From: Campylobacterota bacterium
GTDB lineage: Bacteria > Campylobacterota > Campylobacteria > Campylobacterales > Sulfurimonadaceae
NCBI GenBank assembly: GCA_040752835.1
Contig: JBFMGG010000004.1
Coordinates: 199,571 to 263,570, forward strand
Direction: 5' to 3'
Length of the DNA stretch: 64,000 bases
The position numbers were made by a program, and so were the translations under genes. Below are positions 1 to 8,936 of this stretch, piece by piece; the first letter of the stretch is position 1, and the number at the start of each line of letters is the position of its first letter. The notes under the pieces are model-generated. The model searched no databases. It was not told where the DNA came from and saw only the letters and a program-made list of their open reading frames with translations.

Positions 1-713
1 CCGAAAGTACCTACGAAAAAGTGACCGCCAAATACCAAGACACCCCGGCCTCGGTCATGGCGGGGGTCCTGTTTGACCGGGTGCAGACCTACGATTCGAC
101 CGACCCCGTCAACTTTCCCGACAGCATCCTCTACATCGCTTCGCCGCTGGGAGAGATCAATCTCGATACCCGCGACAACATCCTCGAACCGACCAAAGGG
201 TTCTGGCTGAACGCCAAAGGGATGGGATCGCTGCGTTCTCCCGTCTTTTCGGACGCCACCTATTTCAAAAGCCTCCTCTCGGGAGCCTACATCCTCAGCG
301 CCGGGGAGCATGTCGTAGGGGCAAAAGCCAAATGGGGGACGCTGCGCGTTTACGACGGCGACGTTCCCGCATCGTATCGCTTCTACGCGGGGGGGATGAA
401 CTCCAACCGCGCCTACACCTACCGTGAACTGGGTCCCAAAAACAGTGCCGGTGACCCACTGGGGTTCCCTTCGCTGCTGGAAGGGAGCCTGGAGTACCGC
501 TTCCCCATCTACGGCGAATTCCGGGGGGTCTTGTTCAGCGATCTCACGTTTATCGGGGACGATTATATCCCCGATTACGACGTCGCCTATTGGGGGATAG
601 GATGGGGGCTTCGCTACGTCACCCCCATCGGCCCGATCGCGTTTGACGTCGGATTCGATCCGGACGATCCGAGCCAGTATGCGATCCATTTCCGGATCGG
701 GGAATTGTTCTAG
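1..713 (+). CDS. tamA: TamA/Omp85-family outer-membrane protein, C-terminal part (5' end outside window)
   Basis: The reading frame is open from the window edge (codons in phase with position 3), so this is the last ~236 residues of a longer protein. It looks like the C-terminal 16-strand barrel of an Omp85 protein. There is a 'GGMNSNRAYTYRELGP' segment where TamA/BamA carry the conserved lid motif (RGY is RAY here), then alternating hydrophobic strands, and an ending 'PSQYAIHFRIGELF' typical of the last barrel strand. TamA in the outer membrane works with TamB to move proteins or lipids across the periplasm. A tamB gene begins at 5576 on the same strand but is separated by unrelated genes. 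The stop codon overlaps the stop of the convergent kinase gene by 4 nt. Confidence 0.85.
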   Translation, partial: ESTYEKVTAKYQDTPASVMAGVLFDRVQTYDSTDPVNFPDSILYIASPLGEINLDTRDNILEPTKGFWLNAKGMGSLRSPVFSDATYFKSLLSGAYILSAGEHVVGAKAKWGTLRVYDGDVPASYRFYAGGMNSNRAYTYRELGPKNSAGDPLGFPSLLEGSLEYRFPIYGEFRGVLFSDLTFIGDDYIPDYDVAYWGIGWGLRYVTPIGPIAFDVGFDPDDPSQYAIHFRIGELF

Positions 714-1900
714 GCCGCCGAAAAAACGACCCGGTAGCTCGTCTCGTCCTGTTCGTCGCGCAGCATCCACCCGTAATAATCGCAAAGCGTCCTGGCGATC
801 GAAAGGCCTACGCCGCTTGAGTGGATCAGGGTAGAGGCCTGATCGCACGGAGGATTCGAGATTTCGATGATCCCTCCGCGGCAGCGGATAAAAACATCGC
901 TCCCTTCGCAGGCGTGGTTGAGCGCATTTTCGATGAGGATCCGGCACACCCGTTCAAAAGGGATCCGCGGTAGTTCGGCCACCGCCGCATCGGGAATATC
1001 GAGGTTGAAACACAATCCCCGGTGTTCCCACAATCCGCGCAACTCTTCGACCCACTCCCCGATCGCTTTTTTGAGCCGGATCTTCTCCGTCTTGCCGACA
1101 TGCTCGGTCGTATGCAAAATAGTGGTGATCTTCGCGGCGATCGTATCGATCTCTTCGCGCGCTTCGGCGATCGCGTCGCTTTTCCATTCCCCTTTCTGAT
1201 CGGCCAGATCGATACGCAGGCGCAGTTGCGCCAACGGCGTTTTCAACTCGTGCGTCAGGGCCTTCATCGATTCGTGCTGGGCTTTTTGCAGACCGCTGAT
1301 CCGCTGCTGCAGCGTTGCTATCGCGTCGCGCAGGGCGATGATCTCCCGTCCGCCGCTCACCTCGTCGGGTTTGCTCTCGGGATCGTCGCAGGTGAGACAG
1401 TGGTTGACGAGGGCATTGAACGGAGCGAAAAGATGGCGGATGAGCAGATAGATCACCCCGCTCGTAAATACAAAACCGAACAGAAAAAAGATCCATCGGC
1501 TGCCGATCATCCGAAAAAGCTCGTCGTCAATTTTGGCCGTTGACGAACTGATGACGAAATGGCGCCCGTCTTTCAGCGTGATCGCATGAAACAGCCTCTC
1601 GTCGCTTTTGGACGGGATGCTGGCGACCACCTCGATGCGCATCCGGTCGATGAGCCCCCCCTTCATCACGCTTCTTAGCTGTTCGTCGTGCCATATCAGC
1701 CGGCGCGTCCGCTCGTCCCACCGCGACACGTCATACTCGTGCACGATCATGTTCCCCAGAAAGGTCAGGCTGCGCGAAAGGCATTTGTGCATGTGCTGAT
1801 AATAGATGCTGGCCAGACCGTATCCGAAGATCGCTACCGCCAGCACCGTCATCCCCAGCGATACCGCCAGGATTCGCCCTTTAAACGTTTTTAAGAGCAT
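710..1900 (-). CDS. Membrane sensor histidine kinase
   Basis: This is a 396-residue kinase with an N-terminal membrane segment (about 8-32), a periplasmic sensor loop of roughly 100 residues, a second membrane segment near 135-155, a linker, a HisKA domain with the phospho-acceptor box HELKTPLAQ (His near 217), an N box 'ILIENALNHA' and a G box 'GVGLSIARTL'. The N-terminal end overlaps the response-regulator gene by 20 nt, so the two are one operon transcribed away from the porin/flavoprotein pair at 2663-5497. The signal is not apparent from the sequence. The neighbouring outer-membrane porin and periplasmic sulfide-dehydrogenase-like protein suggest an external sulfur compound or anion, which is inference. 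Confidence 0.9.
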   Translation of the reverse strand: MLLKTFKGRILAVSLGMTVLAVAIFGYGLASIYYQHMHKCLSRSLTFLGNMIVHEYDVSRWDERTRRLIWHDEQLRSVMKGGLIDRMRIEVVASIPSKSDERLFHAITLKDGRHFVISSSTAKIDDELFRMIGSRWIFFLFGFVFTSGVIYLLIRHLFAPFNALVNHCLTCDDPESKPDEVSGGREIIALRDAIATLQQRISGLQKAQHESMKALTHELKTPLAQLRLRIDLADQKGEWKSDAIAEAREEIDTIAAKITTILHTTEHVGKTEKIRLKKAIGEWVEELRGLWEHRGLCFNLDIPDAAVAELPRIPFERVCRILIENALNHACEGSDVFIRCRGGIIEISNPPCDQASTLIHSSGVGLSIARTLCDYYGWMLRDEQDETSYRVVFSAA

Positions 1901-2531
1901 AGCCGCGTCCTTTGACCGTTTCGATCACGTCGACCGGCAGTTTTTTGCGTATGTGGCTGATCACCACATCTATGGTGTTGGACGTCATCGACGCGGGATC
2001 GGAATAAACGGCGTTGGCGATATCGTCCCGGCTGAAAACCTTGTCGGGCCTTGACGCCAGGAAGAAAAGGACGTCGTTCTCTTTTTTCGACAGCGTGATC
2101 GGTTTCCCATCGGCCGTAATCGTCTGATGGACCAGGTCCAGACAGATCCCGCCCGCCGTGATCGTTTCGGGGGCAAACCGCCGGATCAGACCGTCCAGGC
2201 GCATCCGCAGTTCCCGGAGATCGTACGGTTTTTCAAGATAATCGTCCGCCCCCGCGCTGAGTCCGGCGATCCTCTCCTCGACCCCCCCGTAGGCGCTGGC
2301 GATCATGACGGCGCAGGAGGGGTGACGCTTCTTGAGTTTGGGGATGATCTCCATCCCGTTGTCCTCCCCGCACAGGTTACGGTCCAGCAACACCGCGCCG
2401 TATGAACAGCTTTCGATCCATTCCAGGGCCTCGTCGATCGTCTGGGCCGTGTCGATACGGTAAACCGACTCCAGGGCATCTTTGAGCATGCCCCTCATTT
2501 TCATATCATCTTCTATTATAAGTACTCGCAT
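1881..2531 (-). CDS. OmpR/PhoB-family response regulator
   Basis: This 216-residue two-domain regulator has a receiver domain (1-115) with acidic pocket 'IIEDD', phospho-acceptor Asp in 'VLLDRNLCG', switch residues in 'MIASAYGG' and Lys in 'LEKPYD'. A winged-helix DNA-binding domain follows (about 125-216) with 'SRPDKVFSRDDIANAVY' and the terminal 'VKGRGYAL' hairpin. It is the first gene of the regulator-kinase operon. The divergent intergenic region (2532-2662) separates it from the porin, so it probably controls that porin/flavoprotein pair and itself. The ATG at 2531 is the only good start. Confidence 0.93.
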   Translation of the reverse strand: MRVLIIEDDMKMRGMLKDALESVYRIDTAQTIDEALEWIESCSYGAVLLDRNLCGEDNGMEIIPKLKKRHPSCAVMIASAYGGVEERIAGLSAGADDYLEKPYDLRELRMRLDGLIRRFAPETITAGGICLDLVHQTITADGKPITLSKKENDVLFFLASRPDKVFSRDDIANAVYSDPASMTSNTIDVVISHIRKKLPVDVIETVKGRGYALKNV

Positions 2532-2662
2532 GGGAAGTATTGTAATTTATTATTCGTCCATTTTCGGTAAAACGTCAAAAAAAAATCACATTTTCATGAT
2601 TTTTTCATCTGGCACCAGTACGATTGGAGCGTTTAAAACTTATCGAAGGAGTATCACACGAG

Positions 2663-4123
2663 ATGAAACGAAATGCGATCCTGTCCCTTTCCGCGATCCT
2701 CGCCACCCAGCTAATGGGGGCGGAAGATCTCAACGAAATGATGAAAGAGGGGAAATTCGGCGGTTACGTCCGGATTCACCACATTGAACCCGCTTTTTCC
2801 GATACCGTAGCCGCCACCGGCAGCGCCATCGGAGGCAAGCTCAAATACCAGACGGGAGCGCTGCACGGCCTTCGCTTCGGCGCGGCGATGTACACGACCC
2901 ACGACACCGGACTGACCAAATGGGACTACAAAACCCGTGACGGCTATAATCAGGTAGCCCAGGGGCTTTTGGGCGACGCGATGGACAGCTATTCGACGCT
3001 CGGCGAAGCCTACGCAAGCTACCGTCTCTCCAACACCGACATCACCTACGGCCGTCAGGAGTTTAAAACCCCGATGACCGACAACGCCGTCACGATCATC
3101 CCTCAACTCTTCGAGGGAACGGTCGCGACGATCAAGGAAATCCCCGATTTCACGGTTACCGCGGCCCATATCACCAAAATGCAGTTCGGTACGCGTGCCG
3201 CCACCGATGCGGGGCTGATCGGCGACGCCGCCTATCAAATCACCTCGGGTGCGGGATACGGGCTTGTCAGCCCCTCGGTCAACGGTACGACGGGCGTGAT
3301 TACCCCGGGTTCGGGTAAAGGGTCCTTCCTGGATATGTCGGATGCGACCCTCGGAGCCAACAAACTCGATACGTCCGGGGTCACCGCGTTGGGAATCGAG
3401 TACGCCAAAGGAGGTCTCAAAGCCCGCGTCTGGGATTACTATGCGCACGAGATGTACAACACGATTTACGCCGATGCCGAATACAAAATCAATGCCGGTC
3501 CGGCCAAAGTAACCCTCGGGGCCCAAATCCTCAAACAAGACGACGTCGGGAACTTCGCCACTTCCGCCGGGGGGAACGAACTCAAAAAACTTCGCAGCGT
3601 CAACACGCTGACGGCTTCCTCCATTTACAAAACGAAAATCAGTTCGGACGGTCAGATCGACGCCACGTTGTGGGGGGTTCAGGCCAAAGCCGACGTCGGA
3701 GACTTCAGTTTCTCCGCCGCCTACAACCGAAACGAGGACGGTCACGTGATGAACGCTTGGCAGGGCGATCCCGCCTATACCAGCATGATTTTCGCCCGTA
3801 ACGAATACCGTGCCGACACCGACGCGTACAAACTCGGTGCCGAATACAGCTTTGCGTCCCTCGGGGTACCGGGGCTCAAATTCATCGTCAACCATGCCCG
3901 TTACGACACCGACGTGCAGACATGGACCGGAACCACGGGCAGTACCGCCGGAACCATCAGCACCGTCCGGAACGAAACGACCGAAGTACAGGATTATATC
4001 CTCCACTACGCCGTCCCTTCGGTCAAAGGGTTGTGGTTCCGTCTGTTCCACGAACAGCGTGACAACGGTACCCGCAACTACGAACAGGCGCACACCCGTC
4101 TGATCGCCAACCTGAGTTTTTAA
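2663..4123 (+). CDS. OprD-type outer-membrane porin
   Basis: The start is placed at ATG 2663 because an AAGGAG ribosome-binding site lies at 2646-2651 and the protein then opens with a clean signal peptide (MKRNAILSLSAILATQLMGA, cleavage near residue 20). A TTG 13 codons upstream lacks these. The mature ~466-residue protein has the alternating pattern of a beta-barrel, short Gly/Asn-rich turns and a C-terminal 'HTRLIANLSF' ending in Phe, the usual signal for BAM-mediated insertion. The layout matches epsilonproteobacterial OprD-family porins. It is followed after 9 nt by the FccB-like gene, so porin and periplasmic enzyme are co-transcribed. Substrate unknown. Confidence 0.85.
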   Translation: MKRNAILSLSAILATQLMGAEDLNEMMKEGKFGGYVRIHHIEPAFSDTVAATGSAIGGKLKYQTGALHGLRFGAAMYTTHDTGLTKWDYKTRDGYNQVAQGLLGDAMDSYSTLGEAYASYRLSNTDITYGRQEFKTPMTDNAVTIIPQLFEGTVATIKEIPDFTVTAAHITKMQFGTRAATDAGLIGDAAYQITSGAGYGLVSPSVNGTTGVITPGSGKGSFLDMSDATLGANKLDTSGVTALGIEYAKGGLKARVWDYYAHEMYNTIYADAEYKINAGPAKVTLGAQILKQDDVGNFATSAGGNELKKLRSVNTLTASSIYKTKISSDGQIDATLWGVQAKADVGDFSFSAAYNRNEDGHVMNAWQGDPAYTSMIFARNEYRADTDAYKLGAEYSFASLGVPGLKFIVNHARYDTDVQTWTGTTGSTAGTISTVRNETTEVQDYILHYAVPSVKGLWFRLFHEQRDNGTRNYEQAHTRLIANLSF

Positions 4124-4132
4124 GGAGCGGCC

Positions 4133-5497
4133 ATGAAACTCTCTCGACGCGATATGCTCAAAGCTTCCGGAATCGGCGCCGCGGCGCTGGCTCTTGGAGG
4201 CATCTCCGCGACATCGGCTTCGGCGGCCGAAAATCCTGCCGCCGCGACCGAGCTCCTGCCCAAACCCGGCGGCAAACGGGTCGTCATCGTCGGCGGCGGC
4301 TGGGGCGGCCTCACCGCAGCCCGCTACATCAAAAAAGAATCCCCCGAGGCCGAAGTGGTGGTCCTCGAAAAACGGGATCTTTTCATGTCGTGCCCGATAA
4401 GCAACGAATGGCTCAGCGGCGAAGTGGGAATGGATTTCCTGACCCGCGATTACTACACCGCCGCACAGGCGTTCGGATACAAAATGTTCCAGACCACCGT
4501 CACCGATATCGACCGTGAAACCCGCACCGTGTCGACGACGACCGGCAAGATCGGCTACGATTATCTCCTTCTCTCGCCCGGAATCGCGTACGATTACACC
4601 AAATGGTTCGGCAAAGACACCCTTGCCGCCGAGCGGTGCCGCCAGGAGTGCCCGCCGGCGCTCATGCCCGGGAGCGAGCACGTCGCCCTTAAAAAGATGC
4701 TGGAGGAGTTCGAAGGGGGCAATTTCGTCATTTCCGTCCCCGACGGCCCCTACCGCTGCCCTCCGGCACCGTACGAGCGTGCCGCGATGGTGGCCCACTA
4801 CCTGAAGAAAAACGGCATCCAGGGCAAAGTGATCCTCCTTGATCCCAAAGCCAAGCCTGCTCCGAAAGGACCCGGTTTTCTCGCGGCATACAAGGAACTT
4901 TACCCCGACATCGTCGAATATCGTTCCAATTCGCTGGTCAAAACCGTCGATCTGGATAAAAAAGAGGTCATCGTCACGGTCACCCTTGCAGACGACCGCA
5001 CCGAAGAGGTACGCATCCCCTACGCTGCGGCAAATCTGATGCCGACCAACAAAGCGTCCGAAATTGTCGCGATGGCCGGTGTTTCAACGGGTAAAGCGGG
5101 ATGGGGGATGATGGAATCGCCCACGTTCCAGAGCAAAGCGGACCCGAGGGTCTTCGTCATCGGGGATGCCGTCGGCGGCTATCCCTACCCCAAAAGCGGT
5201 GCGATCGCCAACGGCCAGGGACATATCGTCGCGTCCCATATCGCTTCACTGATTGCGGGGCGTCCGACGCTCAAAGAAGTGACTCTCCCTCAAAACATCT
5301 GTTATTCGATGGTCAATGACAAAGAAGCGATCTCGATCGGCGTCACCTTCTCGATGATGGATGACAAAGACATCAACGGCAACGATATCAAAGTGATCAA
5401 GCCGAAAATGACCGAAAACAACACCCGTTCCCCCGAGCTGGGAAAAACCACGCACGAATGGTACAAAGGGATGATGCGCGACATTTTCGGAAGCTGA
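4133..5497 (+). CDS. FccB/SoxF-like flavoprotein of flavocytochrome c sulfide dehydrogenase type, Tat-exported
   Basis: The 454-residue protein starts with a twin-arginine signal (SRRDMLKASG, then an Ala/Leu-rich stretch to about residue 32). An FAD-binding dinucleotide fold follows with 'VVIVGGGWGGLTAA' (near 50). The redox-active Cys pair expected of FccB is present in 'MSCPISNEWL' and 'NICYSM'. The 'GPYRCPPAPYERA' segment is also characteristic of the FccB/SQR superfamily, and 'VFVIGDAVGGYPYPKSG' is the second FAD motif. FccB oxidises sulfide in the periplasm and passes electrons to the cytochrome subunit FccA. No cytochrome c gene lies next to it, so the electron acceptor is unclear. It could also act on polysulfide or another thiol compound. 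A strong GGAG site (4125-4128) precedes the ATG. Confidence 0.85.
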   Translation: MKLSRRDMLKASGIGAAALALGGISATSASAAENPAAATELLPKPGGKRVVIVGGGWGGLTAARYIKKESPEAEVVVLEKRDLFMSCPISNEWLSGEVGMDFLTRDYYTAAQAFGYKMFQTTVTDIDRETRTVSTTTGKIGYDYLLLSPGIAYDYTKWFGKDTLAAERCRQECPPALMPGSEHVALKKMLEEFEGGNFVISVPDGPYRCPPAPYERAAMVAHYLKKNGIQGKVILLDPKAKPAPKGPGFLAAYKELYPDIVEYRSNSLVKTVDLDKKEVIVTVTLADDRTEEVRIPYAAANLMPTNKASEIVAMAGVSTGKAGWGMMESPTFQSKADPRVFVIGDAVGGYPYPKSGAIANGQGHIVASHIASLIAGRPTLKEVTLPQNICYSMVNDKEAISIGVTFSMMDDKDINGNDIKVIKPKMTENNTRSPELGKTTHEWYKGMMRDIFGS

Positions 5498-5506
5498 CCG
5501 ATTTCC

Positions 5507-5539
5507 CCCGCGGAGACGTTTCTCCTCCGTAGCCGCGGG
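5507..5539 (+). terminator. GC-rich hairpin after the flavoprotein gene
   Basis: CCCGCGG (5507-5513) pairs with CCGCGGG (5533-5539), with an alternative inner GGAGA/TCTCC stem. No clear T-run follows, so termination is only possible. It separates the flavoprotein gene from the tamB promoter. Confidence 0.4.
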
Positions 5540-5563
5540 ATCAGGTTTAATGGTAAGTTTGGG

Positions 5564-5569
5564 CATAAT
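5564..5569 (+). promoter_or_regulatory. -10 box for tamB (predicted leaderless start)
   Basis: CATAAT lies 6 nt before the ATG at 5576, so a transcript would start at or next to the start codon. No Shine-Dalgarno sequence is visible in this stretch. This favours ATG 5576 over the in-frame ATG 5570, which would directly follow the -10 box. Confidence 0.5.
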
Positions 5570-5575
5570 ATGCGG

Positions 5576-8428
5576 ATGCAAACACCGTTGAACGAAGATC
5601 ATCACCGGCCCCGGTCCAGACGGCTGAAAACCTTATTCAGACGGCTGTACCTAATTCTTCATTTTCTCCTTCTCCTTAGTGTTTTTGTCATTGCGGGGGC
5701 GCTCTACGTCGCCTTCCGCCCCGACGGTCTCGAGATCGTACGCACCTACCTTCTCGAACCGCTGGGGATCCACTACACCCGTGCCGAGGGCTCCCTGATG
5801 GAAGGGTTTACCCTCCACGGCGTCCGCGCGGAGCGGATGGAAGCCAAAACCCTCACCCTGCGCTACAGCCTCGTCAAAATGCTCGAAGGGGACCACACCG
5901 TCGAATCGGTACGGATCGACGGGCTGCGGCTCCACCTCGACGATTTCGCCGACGGAAGCGACACCCCCTGGCCGTTCCCGACGTTTCGCCTCAAACACGT
6001 CGCGATTCATAACCTTCAGCTCATCGGCACCTACCCCATCGAACTCGACATCGACGGGGTCCAGGGGAGCTACGATGGCGAAATGCTCAACTTTAAAACC
6101 TTCCGCGCCGCGTTCCGCTCCCGCTACGCCGACGGGGCCCTACACGGGACCCTTCGGGACAACGCGATTTCGGGGGAGGCGCTCCTGTATCCCAACGCCG
6201 CCGCCCTGGCCCCCTACAGCGGCCGTTTTACCGATCTCCCCCGCACCATAGGGCTGCAAATCGTCGAACTCTCCGACACGCGCGCGCACCTCAAAGGAAA
6301 GATCGACCGCCTTGCCCTCAAGCCCGATCCGACCCTCAGCGCCGAGAGATTCGCGTTCGATTTTCGCTGCCGCTACGACGACGAACGCTTCGACGTCGAC
6401 GCCTCCTACCTGCTGCGCCGGGGGGAGGAGACGATGCAAACCCGCCAGCACCTGCGCTATGCGTTCGACGGAATGACGACGAGCGAATTTTCCGGACGCA
6501 TCGCCTCGAGCCGCCATCTCCCCTCGAACACGCTGCACGGATCACTCCGGGACGATGCCAGGGGGTTCGACGCTTCGGTCACGCTCGACGGGAGCACCCT
6601 GCACCTCTTCAGTGCCGATTACGACCGTTTTGCCTGGGAACTCGAAAGCCGCCACCAGGACCTCGCCTTTCTCCCCGCCCTCCCCGAATTCGCCCGCACG
6701 TCGCCGCTGGGGATGCAGGCCCGCGGAAACTATACCCTCAGCACCGACACCCTTTCGGGGAGCCTGTCCGCCGAGCACAGCCACCTTCGCTTCGAGGGGG
6801 AGTTCTCGACCCGCGAGGGGGTCCACGCCCTTGAAGGTTCCCTCATCCTCCCCCCCGATGCGCCGATGTGGCGGGAGTGGAGCCGCAAACCGCCGTCACG
6901 GCTGAACCTCTCCCTCACCCACGAGCACAACGTCTCGCATCTCCATTTTCAGGGGGAATCGGTCGCATTTTCCGCATCGCTCGGCGACGGCCGGCTCAAA
7001 GGATCGGGCAACTACTCCGGGGCCTATTTCGACGTCGAGGGGTCACTGGCTCCTGGCAAAAGCGTGCTGGATATCAAAACCCTCATCCCCTCGGCATTTG
7101 CAACCGTTTCGTCGTTCCGCCCCATCGAACTCCACAAGGGGGAATACTACGATGCCGAGATCCGCGCCCGGGCACGCGTCACGATCACCGATACGGTCGA
7201 AATCGACGCGAACGTCCAGGTACCGTGGTATGCGGCCGTCCTCGATACCCAGCACTCTTTCGGGGGGACCAACGGCTCGATCGACCTGCATTACCGCGAG
7301 GGGAACCTCACGATCCCCGCCTACCGTTTCGAAATCGCCGACCACCCGATCACCTCGAAACGGACCTCGCATCTGCGCCTTACCCCCTCGGGCGATCTCC
7401 TCGTCGATGATTTCTGGATCTACGACACCCTCTTGCTGCAGGGGGCGGTTTCGGACGAAAAAGGGACGTCACTGCGCCTCTTCTCCGACCGGTTCGCCTA
7501 CGAAGGCCCCGAGGGGAACGCCCATGCCGCGGCCGACATCACCTTTCTCCGCGACCGCGCGGGGGAACAGCAGCTTTACGGAAATGTAACAATTCTGGAC
7601 GGAACGATCTCCTACCTGCCGCTGCAGCAGTTCAAAGTTCTCGACGACGACATCATCATCGTCCAGGACGTCCGTCCCCCTTCGCACACGCGGCTTTCGA
7701 TGAACGTCCGCATCACTTCCCAAGAACCGCTCAAACTCCAGACCAAGGAACTCAACCTGCGATTGATCCCCGACATCACCCTCTGGCGCGATCCGCTGGG
7801 ACCGATGCAGATACTGGGGATGATGACGATCCCCTCGGGAACCGCCACGAGCGCGGGGAAACGGTTCGATATCCACCACTCCGAAATCTATTTCGGAGGC
7901 GACGTCCCCCTCAACCCCTACCTCAACCTCACCATCGGTCATGAAGTCGATTACAAAAAAATCGTCATCTACGTCACCCATACCCTCGATTCGCCGATTT
8001 TCCTCTTCACCTCCGATCCGGTGATGAGCCAAAACGACATCATGAGCTACATCCTCTTCGGTTCCCCCGCCAACACCGTCGCGGGGAGCGATTCGGGGAC
8101 CTCATCGGTCCGTGCGGACGCGACCAACTTCATGCTCGGGGCGGGACTCAAAGGGCTCATCAACAGTACGACCAAACTCCAGATCGATACGATGAACATC
8201 CTCACTACCCAGGAAGGGGGAATGGGCTTCGAGGTGGGTGCGCGGATCAACAAAAACCTCCGCGTCCTCTACAAAAACGACACCCTCTCCAGCATCCTCG
8301 TACAGTACCAGCTCAACCGCTGGCTGCGGCTCGATGCCGACGTCCACGAACTGGGGCAGGGGATCAACGCCGTGTACATCAAAGATTTCCGCGATTTTCT
8401 CCCCCACAACAAGCCCCTCAAAAAATAA
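5576..8428 (+). CDS. tamB: Translocation/assembly module TamB (AsmA-like beta-helix protein)
   Basis: The protein is about 950 residues. One N-terminal membrane anchor (residues ~20-45, 'LILHFLLLLSVFVIAGALYVAF') is followed by a long repetitive beta-rich periplasmic body and a C-terminal TamB/DUF490 domain from roughly residue 630. The ending 'GQGINAVYIKDF' and the block 'FTSDPVMSQNDIMSYILFG' are typical of TamB. It spans the periplasm as a hydrophobic groove and, with TamA, supports outer-membrane assembly or phospholipid transport. It is shorter than E. coli TamB (about 1260 residues), as is common in this phylum. The partner tamA lies 4.9 kb upstream instead of adjacent. Confidence 0.9.
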   Translation: MQTPLNEDHHRPRSRRLKTLFRRLYLILHFLLLLSVFVIAGALYVAFRPDGLEIVRTYLLEPLGIHYTRAEGSLMEGFTLHGVRAERMEAKTLTLRYSLVKMLEGDHTVESVRIDGLRLHLDDFADGSDTPWPFPTFRLKHVAIHNLQLIGTYPIELDIDGVQGSYDGEMLNFKTFRAAFRSRYADGALHGTLRDNAISGEALLYPNAAALAPYSGRFTDLPRTIGLQIVELSDTRAHLKGKIDRLALKPDPTLSAERFAFDFRCRYDDERFDVDASYLLRRGEETMQTRQHLRYAFDGMTTSEFSGRIASSRHLPSNTLHGSLRDDARGFDASVTLDGSTLHLFSADYDRFAWELESRHQDLAFLPALPEFARTSPLGMQARGNYTLSTDTLSGSLSAEHSHLRFEGEFSTREGVHALEGSLILPPDAPMWREWSRKPPSRLNLSLTHEHNVSHLHFQGESVAFSASLGDGRLKGSGNYSGAYFDVEGSLAPGKSVLDIKTLIPSAFATVSSFRPIELHKGEYYDAEIRARARVTITDTVEIDANVQVPWYAAVLDTQHSFGGTNGSIDLHYREGNLTIPAYRFEIADHPITSKRTSHLRLTPSGDLLVDDFWIYDTLLLQGAVSDEKGTSLRLFSDRFAYEGPEGNAHAAADITFLRDRAGEQQLYGNVTILDGTISYLPLQQFKVLDDDIIIVQDVRPPSHTRLSMNVRITSQEPLKLQTKELNLRLIPDITLWRDPLGPMQILGMMTIPSGTATSAGKRFDIHHSEIYFGGDVPLNPYLNLTIGHEVDYKKIVIYVTHTLDSPIFLFTSDPVMSQNDIMSYILFGSPANTVAGSDSGTSSVRADATNFMLGAGLKGLINSTTKLQIDTMNILTTQEGGMGFEVGARINKNLRVLYKNDTLSSILVQYQLNRWLRLDADVHELGQGINAVYIKDFRDFLPHNKPLKK

Positions 8429-8430
8429 TT

Positions 8431-8446
8431 CTTGACTTCGGTCAAG
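8431..8446 (+). promoter_or_regulatory. FNR/DNR-like palindrome (possible class II activator site)
   Basis: CTTGAC-TTCG-GTCAAG is a perfect 6-bp inverted repeat whose core TTGAC-N4-GTCAA matches the Crp/Fnr-family (FNR, DNR, NnrR) half-site pattern. A -10 box TATACT lies at 8468-8473. With a start near 8480 the palindrome centre (8438.5) is close to -41.5, the classical activating position. The same sequence could form an RNA hairpin with a stable C(UUCG)G loop followed by TTTATT and so terminate tamB. Both roles are possible. Confidence 0.55.
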
Positions 8447-8467
8447 TTTATTCGCCGACGTCCGATC

Positions 8468-8473
8468 TATACT
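8468..8473 (+). promoter_or_regulatory. -10 box of the hemerythrin operon
   Basis: TATACT lies 28 nt before the ATG at 8502 and 22 nt downstream of the palindrome. No recognisable -35 hexamer is present, as expected if an activator replaces it. Confidence 0.5.
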
Positions 8474-8501
8474 GTCGTCATTTGATCCTCAGGAGAGACT
8501 T

Positions 8502-8936
8502 ATGAGCATTCTTTCTTTCATGCGCGACGACCACCGTGCATGCGACCACCACTACGCCGAGGCCGAATCGGCCCTGCTGGCCAAAGACCCCGAAAAAGCG
8601 CGCACCGCGTTCGCCGCGTTCGAGCACTCCACCCTGCACCATTTCGACATGGAGGAAAAAGAGCTTTTCCTCGCTTTCGAAAAACGGACGGGGATGATGG
8701 GCGGCCCGACGCAGATGATGCGCTACGAGCATCAGCAGCTGCGCAGCCTCCTCGAATCGATGCGCCTCGCCCTCGCCGAAAACCGTATCGACGATTTTTT
8801 CGGCATCGGCGAATCGATGATGATCATGCTCCAGCAGCACAACATGAAAGAAGAGCAGATGCTCTACCCGATGATCGACCGCTCGCTCGGCACCGATGCC
8901 GAGGAGATGATCGTCAAGCTCAAAGAGATGGCATGA
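8502..8936 (+). CDS. Hemerythrin-like HHE domain protein
   Basis: A 144-residue four-helix protein with the di-iron ligand set of bacterial hemerythrins: His11, His47 with Glu51 (HHFDMEE), His77 (YEHQQL) and His113 with Glu117/118 (QQHNMKEE). Such proteins bind O2 or NO, or support repair of iron-sulfur centres damaged by NO. The AGGAGA site at 8491-8496 sets the start. The stop codon overlaps the start of the next gene (ATGA, 8933-8936), so it leads a tightly coupled three-gene operon. An FNR/DNR-like site upstream suggests control by low oxygen or NO. Confidence 0.88.
   Translation: MSILSFMRDDHRACDHHYAEAESALLAKDPEKARTAFAAFEHSTLHHFDMEEKELFLAFEKRTGMMGGPTQMMRYEHQQLRSLLESMRLALAENRIDDFFGIGESMMIMLQQHNMKEEQMLYPMIDRSLGTDAEEMIVKLKEMA

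Noticed and set aside
2611..2625. TGGCAC in the porin leader, possible sigma-54 site
   Set aside because: The -12 half (TTGC at GG-N10-GC spacing) is absent.
2711..4798. 695-codon open frame on the minus strand opposite the porin and flavoprotein
   Set aside because: Composition is Gly/Arg/Val-rich with no domain, and it is antisense to two well-supported genes.
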